Both the position numbers and the translations under genes were made by a program. From Candidatus Obscuribacter sp. (lineage in GTDB: Bacteria; Cyanobacteriota; Vampirovibrionia; Obscuribacterales; Obscuribacteraceae): DNA of 38,617 nucleotides. Shown piece after piece: positions 32,332-38,617 of the stretch; position 1 is the first letter of the stretch, and every line of letters begins with the position of its first letter. Location of the stretch: positions 1 to 38,617 of the forward strand of contig JADYXQ010000302.1 of NCBI GenBank assembly GCA_021772135.1, in the 5' to 3' direction. The notes under the pieces are model-generated. The model made no database searches. It saw only the letters and a program-made list of their open reading frames with translations, and had not been told where the DNA came from.

Positions 32332-32784
32332 ATGACCGAATGCGTACTGGTTGACATCGACGGAACGCTTGCCGACTGCGAGCACCGCAGGCATTTAGTT
32401 CAAAATGGTAAGCGCGATTGGAAATCTTTCTTATCGCCGGAGATGGCCGCCTTAGATACTTTGAATGAACCAGTGGCCAAGGTGGTCAGGGCTATGGCTC
32501 TGGCCGGATACTCGATTATTTATGTCTCGGCCAGGCCGATCAGTCTTAAAGTTGTGACCCGAGCGTGGTTGCAAAAATACAATCTATGGTTTGAGCCAAA
32601 GCTGCTGTATATGCGCAAAGACAAGGATAGCCGGGCCGATACTATCGTGAAGCGTGAGCTTTTAAAAGAAATTCGCAAACTGGGTTATCAACCAGTTCTT
32701 TCACTGGACGACCGCAATTCTGTAGTCGCTATGTGGCGTGATGAAGGTATTACTTGTTTGCAAGTGGCCGAAGGGGATTTTTGA
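32332..32784 (+). CDS. HAD-family phosphatase of the T4 polynucleotide kinase 3'-phosphatase type
   Basis: The 150-residue protein has HAD motif I VDIDGTLADCEHR (Asp8, Asp10), motif II YVSARP (Ser66), motif III Lys107 in IVKREL, and motif IV SLDDRNSVVAMWRD (Asp126-Asp127). The DCEHR start and the LDDRNSVVAMWR end are typical of the phosphatase domain of T4 Pnkp and its standalone relatives, which remove 3'-phosphates from nucleic acids. There is no kinase domain. It begins 30 bases after the tRNA, without a clear Shine-Dalgarno, and may share its transcript. A general nucleotide phosphatase is the main alternative. Confidence 0.78.
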   Translation: MTECVLVDIDGTLADCEHRRHLVQNGKRDWKSFLSPEMAALDTLNEPVAKVVRAMALAGYSIIYVSARPISLKVVTRAWLQKYNLWFEPKLLYMRKDKDSRADTIVKRELLKEIRKLGYQPVLSLDDRNSVVAMWRDEGITCLQVAEGDF

Positions 32785-32896
32785 GGAGCGATTCTGGGAT
32801 TTAGCTGCCACTACCGGAAGTGCCCGGAAAGTCAGAAATTTATTGATAACCGGAGCCCGGCCAGCTCTCGGCGACATGATTTATAAAAACAACACT

Positions 32897-32928
32897 AGCA
32901 AAAACCGAGGGATCCTTCGGTTTTTGCT
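32897..32928. terminator. Bidirectional intrinsic terminator
   Basis: AGCAAAAACCGA (32897-32908) and TCGGTTTTTGCT (32917-32928) form a perfect 12-bp stem around an eight-base loop. The stem has A- and T-tracts, so it can end transcripts from both sides. It lies 112 bases after the phosphatase stop. Confidence 0.75.
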
Positions 32929-33021
32929 TCGACACTAAAAAGAGATCCCAACGGGACCTGGCTGAAACACAAAAATGGCACCGCATTTAGTGCATTTGCC
33001 CCTGACTATATAACGGGAACT

Positions 33022-33363
33022 TTAGCCGCAAATTCCCATCGTCCAGGTAACCACTTCAGGAGCATCTTTATGAACCGCAAAGACAATCATCAAGCGACAG
33101 ACAATGGTCGCAATCGCGGCGACTATAAAACTGAAAAAGAAACTGTAGACGAGCTTAGAGCAAAGGGCACTCGTGCAAATACCGGCGATGGTCAAGACGA
33201 TGACGAGCAAGACGACGATGAAGACGGCGACGAACAAGATAATCAGTCAGATGATGGTCCAGCTGGAAACAACGAACGTGGCAACCAGAAGGGCTACGGC
33301 AAAAATCAAGGTAAAGAGCCAGCCGACAGAGGCACCGGCCACGGGCCACAGGGTGTCCGACAT
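33022..33363 (-). pseudogene. Possible membrane protein interrupted by an in-frame TGA (alternative to the plus-strand gene)
   Basis: Reading the minus strand from ATG at 33363 gives a natural-looking membrane protein: MSDTLWPVAGASVGWLFTL, then a long helix, an in-frame TGA at 33247-33249, and continuing hydrophobic sequence in the same frame to TAA at 33022. Two or three further helices and several Trp and Phe residues support a membrane role. AAGG lies about 6 bases before the ATG, and the gene would follow the 33401 gene by 37 bases. Without the TGA it would be 113 residues. It is codon-for-codon antisense to the plus-strand frame at 33070-33375, so only one of the two is likely to be real. 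The TGA could be a nonsense mutation, a sequencing error or readthrough. Confidence 0.4.
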
Positions 33364-33375
33364 GGCAAACCTTAA
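33070..33375 (+). CDS. Possible disordered acidic protein (101 aa), in conflict with the minus strand
   Basis: This frame is intact, begins with ATG after AGGAGC (8 bases) and ends 5 bases before the hairpin at 33380. A TATATA lies about 60 bases upstream. The product is entirely hydrophilic (an Asp/Glu run at about 40-60, then Gly/Asn/Lys/Gln) with one Leu and no Ile, Phe or Trp. Such a composition is what an antisense copy of a membrane protein gives, so it could be a shadow of the interrupted minus-strand frame. I keep both at equal weight. Confidence 0.4.
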   Translation: MNRKDNHQATDNGRNRGDYKTEKETVDELRAKGTRANTGDGQDDDEQDDDEDGDEQDNQSDDGPAGNNERGNQKGYGKNQGKEPADRGTGHGPQGVRHGKP

Positions 33376-33379
33376 CTGA

Positions 33380-33406
33380 CGCTAGTTTAAATCAAGCTAA
33401 CTAGCG
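33380..33406. terminator. Hairpin at convergent gene ends
   Basis: CGCTAGTT (33380-33387) pairs exactly with AACTAGCG (33399-33406) around an 11-base loop. It includes the TAG stop of the minus-strand gene at 33401 and begins 5 bases after the stop of the possible plus-strand gene. There is no U-tract. Confidence 0.5.
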
Positions 33407-33838
33407 AACTCTCGTATACCGACGTCTTTGCGGCAACTGGCGCCCACGATTCGGACATTCAATGTCGTGACCGGAGAAGTAATATTTCCCGGTATTGCGC
33501 ACGGGCACAATATCTACATGGGGTCGTTCGCTGAGCGGCCCTGTTTGATTGCTCTGAGCGCTTAAAATATTCTGTCTGAATTGTGTGCGAGTAATTGGCT
33601 CCACAATGAAAGTAGGCACCGGCACTTCAATCACCGGGGCAACTGCTTCGACGGCAGGCTTAGTTACTTCAGTCGCGCCCATTTCGCCGCGGCTGTAGAT
33701 ATCCAAATCGATGGATGGGATGACATTGAAGATCGGATTTAGATGCACAAACTCGCGAATCTTGATTTTCAAGATTGCCTTGAGGTGATCCTCAAGTTTG
33801 TCTAAAGCGATTGGTAATTCGTCTGGTAAGAAGGACAT
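33401..33838 (-). CDS. Hypothetical protein
   Basis: The 145-residue protein starts at the ATG at 33838, preceded by GAGG at about 9 bases; an ATG five codons upstream (33853) has no such site. The N-terminal half is regular (LDKLEDHLKAILKIKIREF, then a beta-like PIFNVIPSIDLDIYSR). The middle is Val/Pro/Glu-rich (about 60-85), and the C-terminus is Arg-rich and ends near a CPNRGRQL stretch. No signal peptide or membrane helix is visible. The family is not recognised. The stop lies inside the hairpin at 33380-33406. Confidence 0.6.
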   Translation of the reverse strand: MSFLPDELPIALDKLEDHLKAILKIKIREFVHLNPIFNVIPSIDLDIYSRGEMGATEVTKPAVEAVAPVIEVPVPTFIVEPITRTQFRQNILSAQSNQTGPLSERPHVDIVPVRNTGKYYFSGHDIECPNRGRQLPQRRRYTRVR

Positions 33839-33999
33839 GAGGAAAGACCTCATAAGGCATTAGTAATAGCGGTAATTCGCAGCGGTAAGCCACAAGTGGA
33901 GAATGTTAGCAGAGATTAACCGATTGTCAACAAGCTTGCTGCCAAAAAGATACGATTTAATCAAATCGGCTCAGAATGCTAGTTACGGTCGAGGTCAGA

Positions 34000-34896
34000 T
34001 CAGCGAATTTCATTAGCGATTATCTCTTTTAACCGCTTTAATCCCGTGTGAACTGCCCTGGATACACCCATTTCCGATAGTCCAAGTACATATGCCGTCT
34101 CTTTTTGTGACAGGTCATAGAAGAAAACAAACTCAACAATCTGTCTTGTTCTGTCACCAAGTCTCTTAAGTGCCTGAGTAATCACCTCACGGTCTTCCGA
34201 GGCCATGAAATGATCCTGGCAACGACGGTCAGGCACTACATCACACAAAGCGCGTCGGTCGTCTCTATCCTCTTCATCCGGCCCCGAATCTAGAGATTCA
34301 TAATGGATTCGAGCTTCCCACGATTGCTGCGCTTCCAAAATGTCTTCTACTGAGAATCCTGAATGCTGTGCCAGCTCAGCAACAGTAGGCCCGCGATCAA
34401 GCGATTTGGTCAATTTCTCTTCCAGCTGACTCAGTTGTGAGTTCATTTCTGTAAGACGTCTGGGTACCTGCACCAGCGAACAATGATCGCGCAGGTAATG
34501 CCTGATTTCGCCCCTGATATAGCAAGTGGCTAAAGTGCGAAAACTGGCTGAGCGCGAACGGTGCGGGTCATAATATTTGATTGCTTTGAGCAGACCAATG
34601 GCACCCACCTGCACCAGGTCGTCGAAGCTGTCAGCTTGATACTGACTGTACTTGCGGGCGATTTGTTTGACTAAGGTCATGTGAGTGCGCACCAGCTCTT
34701 CAGCCTTAGGCAAGCCGTTGGGACCTGCCCCTTCTACCAAGGCGACCACCGGTTTCATGCCTGAACGCGAAATGCGTGGGCTGACTTGCGCCTGCTCCTT
34801 TTCACCGAAACTGTCGCAATCTAAGGCGAGCATGCCGGCGAATGCAGTGCATCCGCTCAACAAAACTTCACTGCTGCTGGGCAACTTATTTATCAA
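34000..34896 (-). CDS. Alternative sigma-70 family factor (SigB/SigF type)
   Basis: The ~298-residue protein has sigma region 2 (LVRTHMTLVKQIARKYSQY...FDDLVQVGAIGLLKAIKYYDP), the region 2.4/3 boundary IRGEIRHYLRDHCSLVQVPRRL, region 3 (GPTVAELAQHSGFSVEDI) and region 4 with a helix-turn-helix (LSQKETAYVLGLSEMGVSRAVHTGLKRLKEII). The RHYLRD...VPRRL stretch is characteristic of group 3 factors (SigB/SigF/SigG and cyanobacterial SigF). About 65 extra N-terminal residues precede region 2. No anti-sigma or anti-anti-sigma gene is adjacent. I chose the TTG at 34896 because GGGAGAG lies about 6 bases before it; a TTG at 34902 touches that site, and ATGs at Met24 or Met49 are alternatives. Confidence 0.9.
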   Translation of the reverse strand: MINKLPSSSEVLLSGCTAFAGMLALDCDSFGEKEQAQVSPRISRSGMKPVVALVEGAGPNGLPKAEELVRTHMTLVKQIARKYSQYQADSFDDLVQVGAIGLLKAIKYYDPHRSRSASFRTLATCYIRGEIRHYLRDHCSLVQVPRRLTEMNSQLSQLEEKLTKSLDRGPTVAELAQHSGFSVEDILEAQQSWEARIHYESLDSGPDEEDRDDRRALCDVVPDRRCQDHFMASEDREVITQALKRLGDRTRQIVEFVFFYDLSQKETAYVLGLSEMGVSRAVHTGLKRLKEIIANEIR

Positions 34897-35132
34897 GGTC
34901 AACTCTCCCGCAATTTTTATGGAATTACGATTGACCCTGTGCCCTCACTCCTAGCCCATTCTTTCTTCTAGCCCCACACCTTTGTTCCCATGACAACCTC
35001 GGGATAAACCGGGGAATAAACACCTCATGCGTCAAAATCACAATGTGGTGATCGGTCGTAACGGCGCAACACTAGCTAAATTGGCGGTTTTGGCTACAAT
35101 TGCACTAACAGCGAGCAAGATAAATTTTCAAT
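34897..35132. promoter_or_regulatory. Divergent intergenic region between sigma factor and histidine kinase
   Basis: These 236 bases must hold promoters for both genes. GGGAGAG at about 34903-34909 (minus strand) is the sigma factor's ribosome site. On the plus strand a TACAAT at 35095-35100 could be a -10 element for the kinase, but no good -35 is placed. Repeated GGGGATAA/GGGAATAA-like stretches near 35001-35020 are noted without a function. Confidence 0.35.
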
Positions 35133-37106
35133 ATGAATAAGGCCACCAAATCAATAACTCGATTGAGACTGCTCTGGGCGAAAGTGCCGGCTCAAAAGCA
35201 ATTGCTCTTTTTGGGTTTGGCTTGCATTGCCGCCTTAGTCACATTCACCGCGCGATTCTGGTTGCAGCGCGCCCAGGAATCAATTAACGATTCAGTCGAA
35301 CAATTCGGAATGGGATTTGCCCAGGCACTGGCTCGAGGCGGAGCTGAGGCCCTGACTAATTCAGGCAATCTGGAAAGTTTGCGGTATTACATTTTGACCC
35401 AGCGCGGCAAAATCAAAGCCATCGCCTACGTCATATATGAAGATATGGCCGGCAATATTTTGCTCGATCCAAACTCAGCAAAAGATCTGAAAAACGTTTA
35501 TCCCTATTACAAACTCTATAAAGAAAATCCAGAAAACTTCATCGTGCCTGGCCAGAAAGTAAGCCCCAAAGGCTATCGCGCCATCACTCACTTTGTTGTG
35601 CCCATGCGCAAAAACAACAAAGATCTCGGCCTTTGCTGGGTCGGTTTAGACAGCGAAGTATTTACGATTTTAGGCACACAACAAGAAACCACAAATTTCT
35701 TGATCAATATTTTCTGTCTTGTTGGTGCTCTTGGTGCTCTTGGTGTGTGGGCCAACTATGCCTTGATAAACGGCCCATTACGTACGCTATCACAGGGCGC
35801 AAGCCAGATTGCCGCTGGACATTTCGGTCACTTAATTAAGGTGCAACGCGCCGGAAAAGAAATTGACCAACTGGTCAACGCCTTCAATTACATGTCAAAT
35901 CGCTTGCAACTTTATGACAAACAAAATGTAGATAGCTTGATGGCTGAGCGCAACAAATTCATTTCTGAACGCAATAAGTTAGAACTGGTGCTCATGTCTA
36001 TTGCCGACGGTGTTGTGGTTTGTGATCGCGACAACAAAGTTCAAATCGTTAACCGGGCCGCCACTGAAATTTTTGATAAAGACGCAACTGATCTGGTTGG
36101 TAAACCACTTGTGGTTTGCACGGAAGGCCCTGATCAACCGCAAATTTGCCAGGTGGTGCAAGCCTTTACTGATACTGCCATCGCCCCTGGTGCCTTAGAA
36201 CCAATCGTTGAACAAATTAATTTGGGTGAACTGACAGTGCGTCTGCACATTGCTCCGATTCTTCTCAACAAAGAATTTTTGGGCTCGGTAATGATTATGC
36301 AAGACAATACCAAGCAAGCCGAACTCGAAAAAATGAAAAACGAATTCATGAGCAATGTCAGCCATGAATTGCGCACGCCAATTACTTCAATCAAAAGTTA
36401 TGTTGACACCCTTTGTAATCACGGTGAAAAACTAGAGCCCGAAATTCACCGTGAGTTTCTTGAGATTATCGACAACGAAGCAGATCGTCTGATGCACCTG
36501 GTGAACGACGTTCTCGAATTATCCAAATTCGAAGAAGCCGAACGTGACATGGAAATGGTGCCCATGGATATCCATCGCGCCTGCGAATCTGCCATTCGCT
36601 CACTGAACCTCATGGCGCGCGAACGCGGCATTGAGCTTGAATTACAGCCGTATGCAAATATTCCTCTCGCCATCATTAATCAAGAATCTATTGAAAGAGT
36701 AATCATCAATTTATTAACGAATGGCATCAAGTACACGCCTGAAGGCGGAAAAGTTGCCATCATCCTAGGCGTCACTGATTCTGAAATTGCCGTACATATT
36801 AAAGACTCAGGCATCGGTATACCAGAAGATGCACTGGAGCATATATTCGACCGCTTCTATCGCGTGGAGAAAAAGGTCCACACGATTAAAGGCACCGGTC
36901 TTGGCCTCACCATCGTCACCAAGATTTTAGAGAAGCACGAAGGTCGCATTACAGTAAGTTCATCTTTGGGTGAAGGTTCCACTTTCAGTTTCTTTATTCC
37001 TTTCTATATTGATCCGTCTTTGAAAATTTCGGCACGCCAGACCGATAGTGGCAGCGATATACCTGATCTTGCCGAAGTTACCGCGGCGGCCGAAGCTCGT
37101 AGCTAA
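35133..37106 (+). CDS. HAMP-PAS membrane sensor histidine kinase
   Basis: The 657-residue protein has a membrane helix at about 24-43, an extracytoplasmic sensor region (about 45-187), a second helix at 188-212, a HAMP domain (213-265), a PAS domain (about 285-395), a HisKA dimerisation domain with phospho-acceptor His411 in SNVSHELRTP, and a HATPase_c domain (about 500-625). The ATPase has N box INLLTNGIKYTP, G1 DSGIGIP, F box FDRFYR and G2 GTGLGL. It should autophosphorylate on His411 and pass the phosphate to a response regulator; none is encoded nearby. The domain order resembles WalK/VicK and PhoR kinases. All catalytic motifs look intact. It diverges from the sigma factor gene. Confidence 0.93.
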   Translation: MNKATKSITRLRLLWAKVPAQKQLLFLGLACIAALVTFTARFWLQRAQESINDSVEQFGMGFAQALARGGAEALTNSGNLESLRYYILTQRGKIKAIAYVIYEDMAGNILLDPNSAKDLKNVYPYYKLYKENPENFIVPGQKVSPKGYRAITHFVVPMRKNNKDLGLCWVGLDSEVFTILGTQQETTNFLINIFCLVGALGALGVWANYALINGPLRTLSQGASQIAAGHFGHLIKVQRAGKEIDQLVNAFNYMSNRLQLYDKQNVDSLMAERNKFISERNKLELVLMSIADGVVVCDRDNKVQIVNRAATEIFDKDATDLVGKPLVVCTEGPDQPQICQVVQAFTDTAIAPGALEPIVEQINLGELTVRLHIAPILLNKEFLGSVMIMQDNTKQAELEKMKNEFMSNVSHELRTPITSIKSYVDTLCNHGEKLEPEIHREFLEIIDNEADRLMHLVNDVLELSKFEEAERDMEMVPMDIHRACESAIRSLNLMARERGIELELQPYANIPLAIINQESIERVIINLLTNGIKYTPEGGKVAIILGVTDSEIAVHIKDSGIGIPEDALEHIFDRFYRVEKKVHTIKGTGLGLTIVTKILEKHEGRITVSSSLGEGSTFSFFIPFYIDPSLKISARQTDSGSDIPDLAEVTAAAEARS

Positions 37107-37306
37107 ACAAAAGAATTTTGGTATCGACGACCGATATAGTCGTTACATATACCCCATAAATACAACCGGCCCCACAGTGGCTACCAGCGGTAGATCCGCT
37201 GAACATTAGCAACTTATCCATTTACATAGTGGGTTTCCAAGGATGGTCGTGTTATTATCGTTCCGTTGACAAGGTCTCTATGGACTGGCGTCCGCGGGGC
37301 ATCTAT

Positions 37307-37314
37307 AAAGGAGG
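37307..37314 (+). promoter_or_regulatory. Strong ribosome binding site for coaD
   Basis: AAAGGAGG is nearly a perfect anti-Shine-Dalgarno match and ends 11 bases before the TTG start of coaD. Its strength is what makes the TTG start credible. The rest of 37107-37325 contains a TTGACA (37266-37271) without a matching -10, and a small AGCGG/CCGCT hairpin near 37188-37202. Confidence 0.7.
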
Positions 37315-37325
37315 ATTGAGCAGTT

Positions 37326-37820
37326 TTGGTTAGAGCAATCTATCCAGGTTCGTTCGATCCGTTGACCTTGGGCCACCTAGATATCGTTCAGCGAGCGAGC
37401 AAGCTCTTCGATGAAGTGATTATGGCGGTGGTGGGTAATCCAGGAAAATCTCCTCTATTACAAGTAGATGTACGCAAGAGACTGATTACAGAAGCGGTAA
37501 AGGACCTGAAAGGCGTCACGGTAGGAGAGTTTCAAGGGCTGACGGTAAATTATGCGAAAGAAAATGGCTCAACCATTCTCATTCGCGGCTTACGAGCTAT
37601 CTCAGATTTCGAAGCGGAACTAGGAATGGCTCAAGCTAATAAACAACTTCTTCCTGAACTAGAAACTATTTTCCTGATGACAAAAGCCGAGTATTCTTTT
37701 ATCAGCTCCTCGACCGTAAAGGAAATCGCCCGCATGGGCGGAGACGTATCGCAATTCGTTCCACGTTCTGTGAATGATCACCTTAAAGAGCATTTCAGCA
37801 GGGGTATCTACCAACAATGA
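37326..37820 (+). CDS. coaD: Phosphopantetheine adenylyltransferase
   Basis: The 164-residue enzyme adenylates 4'-phosphopantetheine to dephospho-CoA, the penultimate step of coenzyme A synthesis in the cytoplasm. It has the nucleotidyltransferase motif YPGSFDPLTLGHLD (T/HxGH), the substrate residues in IRGLRAISDFEAELGMAQ, and the ISSSTVKEIA phosphate-binding motif. Length is normal (about 160). It starts at TTG after a near-perfect AAAGGAGG; a weak start codon with a strong site may tune its level. Its end overlaps the next gene by ATGA, so the two are translationally coupled. Confidence 0.96.
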   Translation: MVRAIYPGSFDPLTLGHLDIVQRASKLFDEVIMAVVGNPGKSPLLQVDVRKRLITEAVKDLKGVTVGEFQGLTVNYAKENGSTILIRGLRAISDFEAELGMAQANKQLLPELETIFLMTKAEYSFISSSTVKEIARMGGDVSQFVPRSVNDHLKEHFSRGIYQQ

Positions 37821-38584
37821 CCATGATCACTGCACCGACAGCACAGGCAGCCAACACCTTCAAGCAAACTACGATCTATAAGCACTTAGATCTGCTTGAG
37901 CATCTGATTGATGATGCCGCCGGTGTCTACAAATTCAAATTCATCAATGCCGACGATTTCCTCGACGTCCTTGATAAAGCCAGAGCTCGCTTGCCCGAAG
38001 AGTTGCGTGAAGCAGCCGACGTGCTGCAGCAAAGAGACGAAGTTATTGCTGAGTCGCAGCGGCGCTCAGAACAAATCATCACCACCGCTCGTCGTCAGGC
38101 AGAGACCATGCTGCACGAGTCGGAATTGCTCAAAGCCGTACAAGCTGAAGTTGAGCGCATTCGCAAACAAGTTGTTCAAGAAGTTGAGCAAATGCGTCGC
38201 GAAGCACTAGCTGAAGCCGAGCGCATCAGACTTGAAGCCGATGAAGACGCCGCCAAGATTCGCGAAGGCGCTGACCATTATGCTGAACAAGTATTGACTC
38301 GCATGGAAGGCGATTTGCAAGGCCTCGCAATACGCGTCACCGAATCACAACAAATTGTCAGAAATGGCCAGCGTTTGCTCGGGCAAGTAAAAAGACACGG
38401 CAGCTTGAGCCAACCTCTTGGGCAACCAATGGGTGTTGGACCACAACTGACCGCTCAACAAATTGCTCAACAAATGATGAATGTTGCTCCAGCCGCTCCA
38501 ATGCCAGCATCTAATGCCGGTCAGAGCGCAGGCACTATGCCGAGTGGATTGACCAGCCCACTTTTGTCAGGTCGTTTCGAATAA
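37817..38584 (+). CDS. DivIVA-like coiled-coil protein coupled to coaD
   Basis: The 255-residue protein has a short N-terminal domain (about 15-70) with KHLDLLEHLIDDA and NADDFLDVLDKARARLP. A long Glu/Arg/Ala heptad-rich coiled coil follows (about 70-185), then a Gln/Pro/Met-rich disordered tail. The coiled coil resembles DivIVA/GpsB proteins and F-type ATPase b subunits; no membrane helix is present, so the DivIVA comparison (including cyanobacterial Cdv3) is preferred. A cell-division or envelope-scaffold role is only inferred. The ATGA overlap at 37817-37820 couples it to coaD. It ends 33 bases before the window edge. Confidence 0.72.
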   Translation: MTMITAPTAQAANTFKQTTIYKHLDLLEHLIDDAAGVYKFKFINADDFLDVLDKARARLPEELREAADVLQQRDEVIAESQRRSEQIITTARRQAETMLHESELLKAVQAEVERIRKQVVQEVEQMRREALAEAERIRLEADEDAAKIREGADHYAEQVLTRMEGDLQGLAIRVTESQQIVRNGQRLLGQVKRHGSLSQPLGQPMGVGPQLTAQQIAQQMMNVAPAAPMPASNAGQSAGTMPSGLTSPLLSGRFE

Positions 38585-38617
38585 GACTTGCTCAAAATCA
38601 AAAATTAGAAAGAGGCA

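Noticed and set aside
1..38617. Genome-wide recoding of TGA, suggested by the in-frame TGA at 33247-33249
   Set aside because: Several clear genes end in TGA (for example the phosphatase at 32784 and the ATGA overlap at 37820), so TGA is a working stop codon here.

Overview
The window looks like part of a chromosome from a Gram-negative, non-photosynthetic relative of the cyanobacteria (Melainabacteria/Vampirovibrionia, perhaps Obscuribacterales). This is an inference. It rests on kdsC, a Kdo (LPS) gene that implies an outer membrane; a Ski2/DSHCT helicase and a SigB/SigF-type sigma factor resembling cyanobacterial ones; many large lineage-specific low-complexity proteins; medium GC; and frequent GTG and TTG starts. 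I could not run a homology search. I see no prophage, insertion sequence, CRISPR array or integrase. TGA is used as a normal stop codon by clear genes. Layout: (1) 1-5.6 kb holds a nested inverted repeat, a CCA-adding-type nucleotidyltransferase with a ~480-residue N-terminal extension carrying HELKH, a secreted phosphodiesterase/phosphatase, and three small envelope proteins, two of which may be halves of one gene. (2) 5.7-11.8 kb holds a LysM protein, a minus-strand run (AmmeMemoRadiSam-type radical SAM enzyme, two tiny membrane proteins, a TPR protein) and a large glycine/aspartate-repeat protein. (3) 11.8-19.7 kb holds kdsC, an FAD-dependent oxidoreductase, two doubtful coupled small ORFs, a SWIM-SNF2 helicase and a membrane coiled-coil protein. 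(4) 19.65-22.7 kb holds a 490-base non-coding region rich in mutually exclusive hairpins with a perfect SOS-box-like palindrome, a protein made of four tandem MshEN/GspE_N-like repeats without an ATPase, a 16-bp perfect hairpin over its stop codon, and an atypical Fe/Mn superoxide dismutase. (5) 22.9-27.3 kb holds an HTH/coiled-coil protein, a SelW-like Rdx protein and cytidylate kinase in one tight operon, then a HExxH metalloprotease-like protein with PKD repeats and an unknown beta-rich protein. (6) 27.3-32.1 kb is a minus-strand operon of Ski2-like helicase, speE, an RMD1/DUF155-like membrane protein and speD, which gives spermidine synthesis. (7) 32.2-38.6 kb holds tRNA-Pro(GGG) followed by a polynucleotide-kinase-type 3'-phosphatase, an ambiguous locus readable on both strands, an alternative sigma factor divergent from a HAMP-PAS histidine kinase, and coaD translationally coupled to a DivIVA-like coiled-coil protein. 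How the genes work together: most are housekeeping (tRNA 3'-end maturation, CoA, CMP/dCMP, Kdo, polyamines, RNA unwinding) mixed with signalling proteins and lineage-specific proteins. Genes sit in short operons, often joined by ATGA or TGATG overlaps. Several gene ends carry strong hairpins without a U-tract.
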